DNA of 64,000 bases from Sedimenticola hydrogenitrophicus (GTDB lineage: Bacteria > Pseudomonadota > Gammaproteobacteria > Chromatiales > Chromatiaceae): positions 31,021 to 95,020 of the forward strand of contig NZ_JANIOA010000017.1 in the NCBI RefSeq assembly GCF_025175675.1, given 5' to 3'. The position numbers were made by a program, and so were the translations under genes. The first letter of the stretch is position 1, and the number at the start of each line of letters is the position of its first letter. The notes beneath the pieces were generated by a model. That model had not been told where the DNA came from. It saw nothing but the letters and a program-made list of their open reading frames with translations, and did not search any database. This document shows positions 15,646-24,234 of the stretch, in pieces.

Positions 15646-15654
15646 GGCGGTAGC
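15646..15654 (+). promoter_or_regulatory. ops element (RfaH recruitment site)
   Basis: GGCGGTAGC followed by CTGCC matches the core of the E. coli ops pause element (GGCGGTAGCNTG) exactly. It lies in the untranslated leader, 35 bases before the first start codon of the ~30-kb operon and on its coding strand. An rfaH-like gene sits immediately upstream. Position, strand and context all fit a functional site. Confidence 0.8.
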
Positions 15655-15688
15655 CTGCCTGAATAAAAAATACCAACACCTTGTAAAC

Positions 15689-16024
15689 ATGACGCGTCGC
15701 CCCACCACGGTACAAGAGGATACGCGATTTCGCGTACTCAGACTCCTGGAGGCGCATCCAGACCTGACCCAGCGTGAGATCGCTGAAAGGCTGGGTGTCA
15801 GCCTGGGGGGCGTGAACTACTGCGTGCGGGCGCTGGTGGATAAGGGGTTGGTGAAAATACAAAACTTCCAGAACAGCAATAACAAGTTGGGGTATGCCTA
15901 TCTGCTGACGCCGACGGGTATAGCGGAAAAGACAGCGCTTACGGCGAAGTTTCTGAAACGCAAGTTGGTGGAGTACGAATCGCTTAAGGCTGAAATAGAT
16001 TCACTTGAACGAGAAATGCAATAG
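15689..16024 (+). CDS. EPS-associated MarR-family transcriptional regulator
   Basis: A 111-residue winged-helix protein. The DNA-binding part is LTQREIAERLGVSLGGVNYC followed by a VRALVDKGLVKI wing, and the C-terminus is a short coiled coil (KLVEYESLKAEIDSLEREM). Length and layout match the small MarR-like regulators that commonly open exopolysaccharide and O-antigen loci (the TIGR04176 type, from memory). The ATG at 15689 is chosen because upstream in-frame sequence would translate the ops leader. It is the first gene of the operon, and about 180 bases without recognisable features separate it from wbpB. Confidence 0.8.
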   Translation: MTRRPTTVQEDTRFRVLRLLEAHPDLTQREIAERLGVSLGGVNYCVRALVDKGLVKIQNFQNSNNKLGYAYLLTPTGIAEKTALTAKFLKRKLVEYESLKAEIDSLEREMQ

Positions 16025-16204
16025 ATGTGGGGTGATGGTGTTCTACGCGATTCCCGCTAGCGATCGCACCCCCCCTTCACCTGTCCGACATCCCTGGGCC
16101 AGGTGCAGAATAATGGATATCAAGAAGTCCCCGGCAGGGTGGGGGAGAATTTATAGATCACTCTGCGCGATCAGCCAGAACTCAACCAACATAGGACGCC
16201 AGTG

Positions 16205-17254
16205 ATGTTTCCGAGTATTACCGATCGAAAAATACGAATTGCCATCGTAGGTTGTGGCCGTATCTCAAAGAATCACTTTGGTGCAATAGAAAAACACGCA
16301 GAGAGCATCGAGTTGGTGGCTGTTTGCGATATCGATGCCAAAGTGCTTGAGAGGCATGCTGAGCAATACCAAGTGCCAGGCTATCAGTACTTTGAAGAGA
16401 TGCTGAAGGCGGAGCAGCTGGATCTGGTGGTTCTCTGTACGCCCAGCGGTATACATCCGGACCAGGCCGTGTTGGCGGCGAAGTACAAGGTCCACGTCAT
16501 GACTGAGAAGCCGATGGCAACCCGCTGGCAGGATGGTGTGCGTATGGTTCGGGCATGTGATGAAGCCAATGTCCGCCTGTTCGTGGTGAAACAGAACAGG
16601 CGCAACACTACTTTGCAGCTGCTCAAGCGGGCCATTGGCGAGAAGCGGTTTGGCAAGATCCATATGGTTCACCTGAACGTATTCTGGACCCGTCCCCAGG
16701 AATACTACGACCAAGCAAAATGGCGCGGAACCTGGGAGTTTGATGGTGGTGCGTTCATGAACCAGGCGAGCCACTACGTGGACCTGCTGGACTGGCTGAT
16801 CGGGCCGGTCGACAAGGTTCAGGCGATGATGAGCACGACGCGAGATATTGAGGTGGAAGATACCGGTGTTTTGAACCTCCGTTGGCGCAGTGGTGCATTG
16901 GGGTCAATGAGTGTGACCATGCTCACCTACCCGAAGAACATGGAAGGCAGTATCACCATTCTTGGTGAAAAAGGCACTGTGCGAGTGGGTGGTGTTGCAG
17001 TCAATGACATTCAGCATTGGGAATTTGATGAGCCACGGGATTACGACGAGCATATACAAACGGCAAACTATGAAACGACATCTGTCTATGGTTTCGGACA
17101 TCCGGTTTACTACAAGAACGTCATCGAAGTGATGCGCGGTGAAACGGACCCTGAAACCGACGGCCGCGAAGGACTGAAATCACTTGAGCTGCTGATCGCT
17201 GCCTATCTCTCTGCGCGTGATGGCAATACAGTCTCGCTTCCCCTGGAATATTGA
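16205..17254 (+). CDS. wbpB: UDP-N-acetylglucosaminuronate 3-dehydrogenase (Gfo/Idh/MocA family)
   Basis: A 349-residue Gfo/Idh/MocA oxidoreductase. An N-terminal Rossmann domain ([13 protein letters not shown]) is followed by the family EKP motif (TEKPMATRW, about residue 100), and the catalytic region [18 protein letters not shown] contains the active-site His. In WbpB/WlbA this enzyme oxidises C3 of UDP-GlcNAcA. The assignment rests on motifs plus the immediately following N-acetyltransferase, aminotransferase and 2-epimerase in canonical WbpB-D-E-I company. The ATG at 16205 is used; a GTG directly before it is the alternative. UDP-GlcNAc 6-dehydrogenase (WbpA), which supplies the substrate, is not in this window. 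Confidence 0.85.
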   Translation: MFPSITDRKIRIAIVGCGRISKNHFGAIEKHAESIELVAVCDIDAKVLERHAEQYQVPGYQYFEEMLKAEQLDLVVLCTPSGIHPDQAVLAAKYKVHVMTEKPMATRWQDGVRMVRACDEANVRLFVVKQNRRNTTLQLLKRAIGEKRFGKIHMVHLNVFWTRPQEYYDQAKWRGTWEFDGGAFMNQASHYVDLLDWLIGPVDKVQAMMSTTRDIEVEDTGVLNLRWRSGALGSMSVTMLTYPKNMEGSITILGEKGTVRVGGVAVNDIQHWEFDEPRDYDEHIQTANYETTSVYGFGHPVYYKNVIEVMRGETDPETDGREGLKSLELLIAAYLSARDGNTVSLPLEY

Positions 17255-17255
17255 T

Positions 17256-17837
17256 ATGAATTATTCAGTCCATCAAAGTGCGATTGTGGATGTTGGTGCC
17301 AGTATAGGAGAGGGCTCCCGTATCTGGCACTTCGTACATGTCTGTGCGGGTGCGCAGATCGGTAAGAACTGCTCACTTGGGCAAAATGTATTTGTAGGTA
17401 ACAAGGTCGTCATAGGCGACAACTGCAAGATCCAGAATAACGTCTCTGTCTACGACAATGTCACGTTGGAGGAAGGTGTATTCTGCGGCCCGAGCATGGT
17501 GTTCACCAATGTCTACAACCCGCGATCGCTGATTGAACGCAAAAATGAATACCGGGATACACTGGTGAAGAAGGGTGCCACCCTGGGCGCCAACTGCACC
17601 ATCATTTGTGGAGTGACAGTTGGAGCCTTCGCATTCATCGGTGCTGGAGCGGTGGTCAATAAGAGTGTACACGATTATGCGCTGATGGTCGGCGTGCCCG
17701 CCAAACAGGTCGGCTGGATGAGCGAATATGGTGAGCAGATCCCATTACCGATGGAGGGCGATGGGACGTACACCTGTCCACATAGCAAGCAGGTATATGT
17801 GTTGAATGGAACGAATCTGGAGCAAGTGAACAAATGA
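17256..17837 (+). CDS. wbpD: UDP-2-acetamido-3-amino-2,3-dideoxy-glucuronate N-acetyltransferase
   Basis: A 193-residue left-handed beta-helix acyltransferase. Hexapeptide repeats run through residues ~10-150 ([49 protein letters not shown]). WbpD/WlbB acetylates the 3-amino group to give UDP-GlcNAc3NAcA. The start at 17256 follows the upstream stop by one base; an earlier in-frame start would lie inside wbpB. Its TGA overlaps the aminotransferase start, so the two are coupled. It contains a late [10 protein letters not shown] segment, also seen in WbpD-type proteins. Confidence 0.88.
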   Translation: MNYSVHQSAIVDVGASIGEGSRIWHFVHVCAGAQIGKNCSLGQNVFVGNKVVIGDNCKIQNNVSVYDNVTLEEGVFCGPSMVFTNVYNPRSLIERKNEYRDTLVKKGATLGANCTIICGVTVGAFAFIGAGAVVNKSVHDYALMVGVPAKQVGWMSEYGEQIPLPMEGDGTYTCPHSKQVYVLNGTNLEQVNK

Positions 17838-18940
17838 CTATTCCGTTTATAGATCTTAAAAGTCAGTATCAGGCGCTCAAGCCCCAGATCCAGGAGCGTA
17901 TCAACCGGGTTCTCGATCATGGTCAGTATATAATGGGCCCGGAGGTTGGCGAGCTGGAGGAAAGGCTGGCTGATTATGTTGGCGTAAAGCATTGCATTGC
18001 TGTCGCCTCCGGAACCGAGGCACTGCTGATCTCGCTCATGGCGTTGGGTATCCGCCCGGGCGACGAAATTATTACCACGCCCTTTACCTTCGTTGCCACC
18101 GCGGAAGTCATTGCACTGCTGGGCGCCAAGCCGGTATTCGTTGATATCCAGCCGGACACTTATAACATCGATCCGGCCCTGATCGAGGCGGCGATCTCTC
18201 CGCGCACCCGCGCCATCATGCCGGTGTCCCTCTATGGCCAGCCAGCGGACATGGACGAGATCAATGCTATCGCCCTAAAACATAATTTGCCCGTGATAGA
18301 GGATGCGGCACAGAGCTTTGGGGCCAAATACAAGAAGCGCAAGAGCTGCAACCTCTCCACCATCGGCTGTACCAGTTTCTTCCCAAGCAAGCCGCTTGGC
18401 TGCTATGGTGATGGGGGGGCAATCTTTACCAGCGATGACACATTGGCGAAATTCTGTCGCGAGATTCGCGTCCATGGTCAGGAAAAGCGCTACCACCACA
18501 CACGTATTGGCGTCGGTGGTCGCATGGACACTCTGCAATGTGCCGTCGTCCTTGCCAAGCTTGATCGCTTCGACTGGGAAGTAGAGCGTAGAAGCCAATT
18601 GGCTGCCCGCTACAGCGAACTGATAACTGCCAACTGCCAACTGCCCACGATAAAGTCAGACCGTACGAGCGTTTATGCCCAGTACACCATCGGTGTTGAC
18701 AACCGCGATGTCGTCGCCAAGCAACTTAATGAACAGGGTATCCCGACTGCAGTGCATTATCCTGTGCCACTTAACCACCAGCCTGCCTACGCATCTACTT
18801 GTGGTGGTGGCGCTACTCCAGTATCCGAACTTGTCGCCGGGCGAGTGGTTAGCTTGCCGATGGGGCCGGATCTATCCGAACCCGATCAGGATCGAATCGT
18901 TGCCGCGCTGTTGCAATCCGTACAACTGAGCGCCTCCTGA
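17834..18940 (+). CDS. wbpE: UDP-2-acetamido-2-deoxy-3-oxo-glucuronate aminotransferase (DegT/DnrJ family)
   Basis: A 368-residue PLP-dependent sugar aminotransferase. The N-terminus [17 protein letters not shown] is typical of the WbpE/WlbC branch. The PLP-binding Lys is Lys186 in [18 protein letters not shown], and EDAAQSFGA supplies the ring-stacking Asp and neighbours. It transfers an amino group from glutamate to the C3 keto sugar produced by WbpB. It is coupled to wbpD by an ATGA overlap, and the 2-epimerase gene follows five bases later. Confidence 0.92.
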   Translation: MTIPFIDLKSQYQALKPQIQERINRVLDHGQYIMGPEVGELEERLADYVGVKHCIAVASGTEALLISLMALGIRPGDEIITTPFTFVATAEVIALLGAKPVFVDIQPDTYNIDPALIEAAISPRTRAIMPVSLYGQPADMDEINAIALKHNLPVIEDAAQSFGAKYKKRKSCNLSTIGCTSFFPSKPLGCYGDGGAIFTSDDTLAKFCREIRVHGQEKRYHHTRIGVGGRMDTLQCAVVLAKLDRFDWEVERRSQLAARYSELITANCQLPTIKSDRTSVYAQYTIGVDNRDVVAKQLNEQGIPTAVHYPVPLNHQPAYASTCGGGATPVSELVAGRVVSLPMGPDLSEPDQDRIVAALLQSVQLSAS

Positions 18941-18944
18941 ATCC

Positions 18945-20036
18945 ATGAAAATCGTTACGATCATTGGAGCACGACCGCAATTCATCAAGGCTGCAACGGT
19001 TTCAAGGGTTATTCGGGATCGCTATGCAGACAAGATCGACGAAGTGCTTGTGCATACCGGCCAGCACTACGACGACAACATGTCAAAAGTCTTCTTCGAT
19101 GAACTCAATATTCCTCGCCCATGCTACAACCTGGAGATATCCGGTGGTAATCACGGTGTCATGACAGGCCGCATGCTCGAGTCCGTCGAAAGCGTCCTCC
19201 TGCAAGAAAAGCCCGATTGGGTGCTCATTTACGGGGATACAAATTCCACCCTGGCCGGCGCTCTTGCCGCCGCCAAACTGCATATTCCCGTGGCTCATGT
19301 TGAGGCTGGGCTGCGTTCATTTAACATGCGGATGCCGGAAGAAATTAACCGCATCCTCGCCGATCGGGTGTCCACTAAACTCTTCTGCCCGACGGAGGCA
19401 GCAGTCGTCAATCTCCAGGCCGAAGGGTTGACAAGAGGTGTTCATAACAGTGGTGACGTGATGTATGATGCGGCCCTTTTTTATCGCGAGAAAGCCAAAT
19501 CGCAAAGCACAAGCCTCGAAGAATACGGTCTCACGAAAAGCGAGTTTGCCTTGGCAACCTGTCATCGAGCGGAAAATACAGATGATCCTGAAAGATTGGG
19601 CAGGATCGTCAATGCCTTTGGCAGTATTGCTAAGACGATCCCTGTGGTGCTGCCGCTGCATCCACGAACGCGCAAGCAGCTTGTTGATTATGGATTGACT
19701 GATATGCTGGGCAGCGTCAAGGTCACAGAGCCTTTGCCCTTTCTTGACATGGTTGCCCTTGAGCAGGCAGCCACGGTAATCCTCACCGATTCGGGTGGCG
19801 TGCAGAAAGAGGCATTTTTCTATGGTGTGCCGTGCATTACCCTGCGCGATGAAACGGAGTGGGTGGAAACGATCAGTACAGGAGCGAACCTGCTGGTCGG
19901 CTCCTCAACCTCCGCGATTCTTGCCGCATTTGATGATGTGGCGGGCAAGGCACGTCAGGTGATCAGGGAAACGCCCTATGGCGCGGGGGATGCAGCCGGA
20001 AAGATAGTCTCGTTGCTGGCTGAAAATAAATCTTAA
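18945..20036 (+). CDS. wbpI: Non-hydrolysing UDP-GlcNAc / UDP-GlcNAc3NAcA 2-epimerase
   Basis: A 363-residue WecB/WbpI-type 2-epimerase with GT-B fold. Motifs include IIGARPQFIKAA at the N-terminus, HTGQHYDDNMS, IYGDTNSTLAG, HVEAGLRSFNMRMPEEINR and the C-terminal TDSGGVQKEAFFYGVPCITL. Placement right after WbpB-D-E indicates the WbpI/WlbD reaction: UDP-GlcNAc3NAcA to UDP-ManNAc3NAcA. Plain UDP-ManNAc production (WecB) remains possible from sequence alone. Confidence 0.88.
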   Translation: MKIVTIIGARPQFIKAATVSRVIRDRYADKIDEVLVHTGQHYDDNMSKVFFDELNIPRPCYNLEISGGNHGVMTGRMLESVESVLLQEKPDWVLIYGDTNSTLAGALAAAKLHIPVAHVEAGLRSFNMRMPEEINRILADRVSTKLFCPTEAAVVNLQAEGLTRGVHNSGDVMYDAALFYREKAKSQSTSLEEYGLTKSEFALATCHRAENTDDPERLGRIVNAFGSIAKTIPVVLPLHPRTRKQLVDYGLTDMLGSVKVTEPLPFLDMVALEQAATVILTDSGGVQKEAFFYGVPCITLRDETEWVETISTGANLLVGSSTSAILAAFDDVAGKARQVIRETPYGAGDAAGKIVSLLAENKS

Positions 20037-20063
20037 AACATTTTACTTGGTGTAGGAGAAGGG

Positions 20064-21002
20064 ATGAAAGCGTTCGTTACTGGTGGTTTAGGCCAAATCG
20101 GCTCCCATGTCGTGGAAATGCTTTTGGAGCGTGGGGATGAGGTAGTCGTTGTCGACAATTTAGCGACAGGCCGTATCGAGCATCTTGCGGAGCATCCTAA
20201 GCTCAAGGTGGTGATCGATTCTATCGCCAACAAGTCGCTGATGGAGGAACTGATCGGGGATTTCCGCCCAGATGCACTGGTTCATGCCGCCTGTTCTTAC
20301 AAGGATCCGGATGATTGGTACAACGATACTCTAACCAACTGTGTCGGTGGATCCCTGATGGTTGATTTGGCCAAGAAGTGTGGTGTCAAGCGATTCGTCT
20401 ACTACCAGACTGCTTTGTGCTATGGATTGAAGCCCCAGGAACAGCCCATCACGCTGAATCATCCGAGGAATCCGGCTGGTAGCAGTTATGCGATCTCCAA
20501 AACTGCAAACGAGTATTACATCGAACTGTCCGGTATTGAATACGTGACCTTCCGCCTCGCCAATGTTATTGGTCCGCGCAACGTGGCGGGTCCGCTGCCC
20601 ATTTTCTATCAGCGACTGAAGGACGGTAAAAAGTGTTTCGTCACCAAGTCACGGCGTGATTTTGTCTTCGTTAAGGACCTGGCGGCTGTCACCGTCAAGG
20701 CATGTGATGGTATGGGGCACGGTGCCTATCACTTCTCGTCCGGTACGGATGTCGCCATTCAGGAACTATATAATGCCGTTGTCGAGGCAATGGATGTTCC
20801 CGGCCGACCGCAAGCCGATGTAAAGGATTTGGGGCCGGATGACGTGTTTTCCATATTGCTGGATCCCTCGCGCACCTTCCAGGATTTTGGGGATATTGAA
20901 TTTACCCCTTTGCAGACAACAGTCACAGAAGCCATCAAATACTACCAGCAGCATGGTACTTTGGGTGAGTACACCCACTTGCGCTTGCAAGACGAAAAGT
21001 AA
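20064..21002 (+). CDS. NAD-dependent nucleotide-sugar epimerase/dehydratase (extended SDR), tandem copy 1
   Basis: A 312-residue extended SDR. The NAD-binding motif is GGLGQIGSHVVEMLLE and the catalytic pair is YAISK in SSYAISKTANEYY. A Thr (YYQTALCYG) replaces the usual catalytic Ser stretch. The VHAACSYKDPDDW segment is shared with the next gene, so these two are paralogues. They resemble, from memory, the WbmF/G/H epimerases of Bordetella O-antigen loci, which act on acetamido uronic acid nucleotides. The exact substrate is unknown. A GGAG-type Shine-Dalgarno precedes the start. Confidence 0.8.
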   Translation: MKAFVTGGLGQIGSHVVEMLLERGDEVVVVDNLATGRIEHLAEHPKLKVVIDSIANKSLMEELIGDFRPDALVHAACSYKDPDDWYNDTLTNCVGGSLMVDLAKKCGVKRFVYYQTALCYGLKPQEQPITLNHPRNPAGSSYAISKTANEYYIELSGIEYVTFRLANVIGPRNVAGPLPIFYQRLKDGKKCFVTKSRRDFVFVKDLAAVTVKACDGMGHGAYHFSSGTDVAIQELYNAVVEAMDVPGRPQADVKDLGPDDVFSILLDPSRTFQDFGDIEFTPLQTTVTEAIKYYQQHGTLGEYTHLRLQDEK

Positions 21003-21016
21003 GCGAGGGAGAAGAG

Positions 21017-21949
21017 ATGCGTATCCTGATTACCGGCGGTGCCGGCTGCTTGGGTTCAAACTTAATTGAACACTGGTTACCGCAAGGCCATGAAATCTTT
21101 GTTGTCGATAACTTCGCCACTGGCAAACGGGAGGTCGTGCCCGAAGTGCCTGGTCTCACCGTGAGGGAGGGCTCGGTTGCCGATGAAGGTTTGGTGAATA
21201 ACTGCTTCGATGCCTTTAAGCCAGAAGTTGTTGTGCATTCGGCAGCAGCTTATAAGGACCCAGATGACTGGGTCGAGGACAGCCGCACCAATGTCATGGG
21301 CAGTATCAATGTGGCCCGTGCGGCAAAGGCCAACGGGGTAAAGCGGCTTATCAATTTCCAGACGGCCCTATGCTACGGCCGCCCACATCAGTTACCAATT
21401 CCTACCGACCACCCGACTGCACCTTTCACCAGTTACGGCATCACCAAGACGGCAGGTGAGCAGTTTATGTTGCTGTCCGAAATACCGACTCTGACACTTC
21501 GTGTCGCTAACGTCACTGGTCCACGACTGGCGATTGGACCCATACCAACTTTCTACAAACGCCTGAAAGCTGGGCAGAGCTGCTTCTGTTCGGATACGTC
21601 ACGCGACTTTCTCGATATGAGTGACTTCCTCGCCTTCATGGACCTCGCCATCAAAGCCGACGCACCCGTAGGTGTATTCAACATCGCCAGCGGCGAAGCG
21701 CATTCCATCAAGGAGATTTTCGATCTGGTCTCGGATTACCTTAGCCTAGGCCGCCTCGATGTGCCCATTGTCCCGCCTTCCGCAGATGATGTGCCGGTCG
21801 TTTCGTTGGACCCATCGGAAACGCTGCGATCCTTTGGCTGGCAGGCCCAGGTGAGTTTTGCCGATACCATCCGGCGTCAATTACAGTGGTATGACCAGTT
21901 TGGGATTACCGACGTTTATTCACACCTCAAGGCTCCGGCCCCAAAGTGA
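21017..21949 (+). CDS. NAD-dependent nucleotide-sugar epimerase/dehydratase (extended SDR), tandem copy 2
   Basis: A 310-residue SDR paralogue of the preceding gene. It has GGAGCLGSNLIEHWL for NAD binding, the shared YKDPDDW loop, QTALCYG and catalytic YGITK. The spacing and length are nearly identical to copy 1, which points to ancient tandem duplication with divergence to a different step or substrate. A GGGAGAAG ribosome binding site lies just before the ATG. It is probably a C4 or C5 epimerase for the uronic acid branch, but that is inference. Confidence 0.8.
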   Translation: MRILITGGAGCLGSNLIEHWLPQGHEIFVVDNFATGKREVVPEVPGLTVREGSVADEGLVNNCFDAFKPEVVVHSAAAYKDPDDWVEDSRTNVMGSINVARAAKANGVKRLINFQTALCYGRPHQLPIPTDHPTAPFTSYGITKTAGEQFMLLSEIPTLTLRVANVTGPRLAIGPIPTFYKRLKAGQSCFCSDTSRDFLDMSDFLAFMDLAIKADAPVGVFNIASGEAHSIKEIFDLVSDYLSLGRLDVPIVPPSADDVPVVSLDPSETLRSFGWQAQVSFADTIRRQLQWYDQFGITDVYSHLKAPAPK

Positions 21950-21955
21950 GACCCT

Positions 21956-23014
21956 ATGAACAATAATGGATTTACAAATTCGCGAGTGCTGGTTGTTGGC
22001 GGCGCCGGCTTTGTGGGTAGCAACCTGGTTCATCAACTCCTGGAACAAAACCCTCAAGAAATCATCATTGTCGACAACCTGATCTCCTCGGACGTGGCCA
22101 ACATTCCGGCGGATCCGCGTGTTCGTTTCGTATTTGGCTCTATCACCGATGAAAAGATTTTGGCCGCCCTGCCGGAAGACTTGGAGTATGCCTTTCATCT
22201 GGCCTGCTATCATGGGAACCAGTCCTCGATTGCTGACCCTTTTGCCGACCACGAGAACAATACCCTGACTTCGCTCAAGTTGTTCGATAGGTTGAAGGAC
22301 ATCAAGTCACTGAAAAAGGTAGTCTATGCCGCTGCTGCCTGCGCCGTGGCTGAAAAGACCTACGGTTCCCCGACGGCGACCACCGAAGACCAGGCTGTTA
22401 CCCTCTACCACGACAGCCCCTACTCGATATCCAAGATCATTGGCGAGCTGTATGGTAACTATTACTTCCAGAGTCACCAGTTACCCATTGTCAAGGCACG
22501 CTTTTCAAACGTATATGGGCCGCGGGAAATCCTCGGCGCCGGTCAGTGGCGCGGTACGGTGCACACGGTATGGCGCAACGTCACCCCTACTTTCGTTTGG
22601 CGTTCTATAAATGCCGAGGCGCTACCATTGGATAATGGCGGCAACACGAGCCGTGACTTTATTTACGTCGAGGATATGGCTCGCGGCCTGATGGCTTGTG
22701 CCCAAAAAGGAGAGGCTGGAGGAGTTTATAACCTGGCCACCGGAAAGGAGACTACGATTCTGGAGCTGGCTAACCTCATCAACGAATTTACCGGTAATAA
22801 AACGCCGGTTGACTTGAAACCCGCTCGCGATTGGGATCGGTCAGGAAAGCGTTTTGCTTCGACAGAAAAGGCGAAGCAGGAGCTGGACTTTACTACTCAG
22901 GTCGATATTCGTGAAGGTATTCGCCGCACGGTTGAGTGGACGAAGGCAAATGGTGACCTCATCAGGCGGTCTATTGCCAAGCACGACAAAATGATGTCCC
23001 AGACTCTTGCTTGA
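21956..23014 (+). CDS. NAD-dependent nucleotide-sugar epimerase/dehydratase (extended SDR), third
   Basis: A 352-residue SDR with GGAGFVGSNLVHQLLE, an ACYHGNQSSIADP substrate loop, catalytic YSISK and the C-terminal NTSRDFIYVEDMARG segment typical of nucleotide-sugar 4-epimerases and 4,6-dehydratases. The usual SS motif is replaced by AAAACAVAEK, so the catalytic Ser/Thr is not evident. The gene follows copy 2 by six bases, and its stop overlaps the next start (TTGA). Substrate unknown. Context suggests the same amino-uronate pathway. Confidence 0.78.
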   Translation: MNNNGFTNSRVLVVGGAGFVGSNLVHQLLEQNPQEIIIVDNLISSDVANIPADPRVRFVFGSITDEKILAALPEDLEYAFHLACYHGNQSSIADPFADHENNTLTSLKLFDRLKDIKSLKKVVYAAAACAVAEKTYGSPTATTEDQAVTLYHDSPYSISKIIGELYGNYYFQSHQLPIVKARFSNVYGPREILGAGQWRGTVHTVWRNVTPTFVWRSINAEALPLDNGGNTSRDFIYVEDMARGLMACAQKGEAGGVYNLATGKETTILELANLINEFTGNKTPVDLKPARDWDRSGKRFASTEKAKQELDFTTQVDIREGIRRTVEWTKANGDLIRRSIAKHDKMMSQTLA

Positions 23015-24234
23015 TCTTCGTGCCGACAGCAGACTATGTCATTTTCGGTGCGGGTGTAGTCGGATTGACCATCGCCCGCGAGCTTAAACGCCGTAATCCA
23101 TCAGGCAAGGTTTTGGTGATTGAAAAAGAGTCAATGCCGGGGTTGCATTCAAGTGGGCGCAACAGCGGCGTATTGCACAGCGGAATTTACTACCCCCGAG
23201 ACTCTCTCAAGGCGAAGCTGTGCCGACAAGGTGCTATAGAAATGGCACAGTATCACAAGGACAGCCAACTGCGGTTAGATCGCAGAGGCAAGATCCTTAT
23301 AGCCACATGTGAGGAGGATTCGCCACAACTGGATCTCCTGGCGCAACGGGCCAAACTTAACGGAGTAGAAGCAGAGTTTCTTGATGCCCAAGCCTTGAAG
23401 GAGCTTGAGCCGGAAGCGCGTTCTGCAACAGGCAAAGCCCTTTGGGTGCCATCGACAGCGGTCGGCAGTCCTGCTGAGGTAATGAAGACCTTGGTTGGAG
23501 AAGTAAAGTCAATGGGCGTCGAACTCCGTTGTAACGCCCTTCTAGCACAAGCTAAACCTGAACGGAAGATGGTCACATTCAAGAATGGCGAAACCGTCGG
23601 TTATGGGCATGCTATCAATGCCAGTGGACTGCATGCAGATCGCCTTGCTCATCTGTTTGGAGTAGGCAGGCGTTATACGTTGTTGCCTTTTAAGGGTATC
23701 TACTGGAAATTGGATCCAGATTCTGGGATTCGAATTCACCACCTGATTTACCCTGTGCCTGACCTGAGAGTGCCCTTTCTGGGTGTGCATACGACCACTA
23801 CAACAGACGGTTCAACTTACTTCGGGCCCACGGCAGTGCCTGCCTTTGGCAGAGAAAACTATAACGGTTTAAGGGGTGTTTCGATCGGTGAGGCGGGCCG
23901 TATTTCACTCCTGTTGCTTCGCCAGTACGTGAGTGGCAGGGACGGTTTCAGGCGCCTCGCGGTGCAAGAGGGCCGACGATACTTCAAGTCATGGTTTGCT
24001 GACGCGGCGCAAGCGGTTGTCCCCCGCTTGCGACCGGAGCATCTGCAGCCAACGGAAAAAGTGGGCATTCGCGCTCAAATGCTGGATAAGCAAACAGGAC
24101 GGCTGGTTACTGATTTTCTGGTTGAACGTGGCGAGTCATCCACGCATATCCTGAATGCCATATCACCGGCCTGGACAAGCGCATTCCCTTTTGCACGTTA
24201 CATTTGTGATCACTTTATCGAAAGGACAAATTGA
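23011..24234 (+). CDS. LhgO-like FAD-dependent 2-hydroxyacid oxidase
   Basis: A 407-residue flavoprotein of the L-2-hydroxyglutarate oxidase type. It has the FAD motif FGAGVVGLTIAREL at residues ~12-25 and the very characteristic HSSGRNSGVLHSGIYY segment, then a long DAO-type body. The start is a TTG at 23011 overlapping the upstream TGA. A GTG at 23020 is an alternative, and neither has a strong Shine-Dalgarno. LhgO-type enzymes normally act in general metabolism. Here the gene sits between sugar SDRs, so oxidation of a sugar acid or recycling of 2-hydroxyglutarate made by a sugar dehydrogenase is plausible. The latter fits WbpB, which is known in some species to regenerate NAD+ with 2-oxoglutarate. 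Confidence 0.8.
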   Translation: MIFVPTADYVIFGAGVVGLTIARELKRRNPSGKVLVIEKESMPGLHSSGRNSGVLHSGIYYPRDSLKAKLCRQGAIEMAQYHKDSQLRLDRRGKILIATCEEDSPQLDLLAQRAKLNGVEAEFLDAQALKELEPEARSATGKALWVPSTAVGSPAEVMKTLVGEVKSMGVELRCNALLAQAKPERKMVTFKNGETVGYGHAINASGLHADRLAHLFGVGRRYTLLPFKGIYWKLDPDSGIRIHHLIYPVPDLRVPFLGVHTTTTTDGSTYFGPTAVPAFGRENYNGLRGVSIGEAGRISLLLLRQYVSGRDGFRRLAVQEGRRYFKSWFADAAQAVVPRLRPEHLQPTEKVGIRAQMLDKQTGRLVTDFLVERGESSTHILNAISPAWTSAFPFARYICDHFIERTN

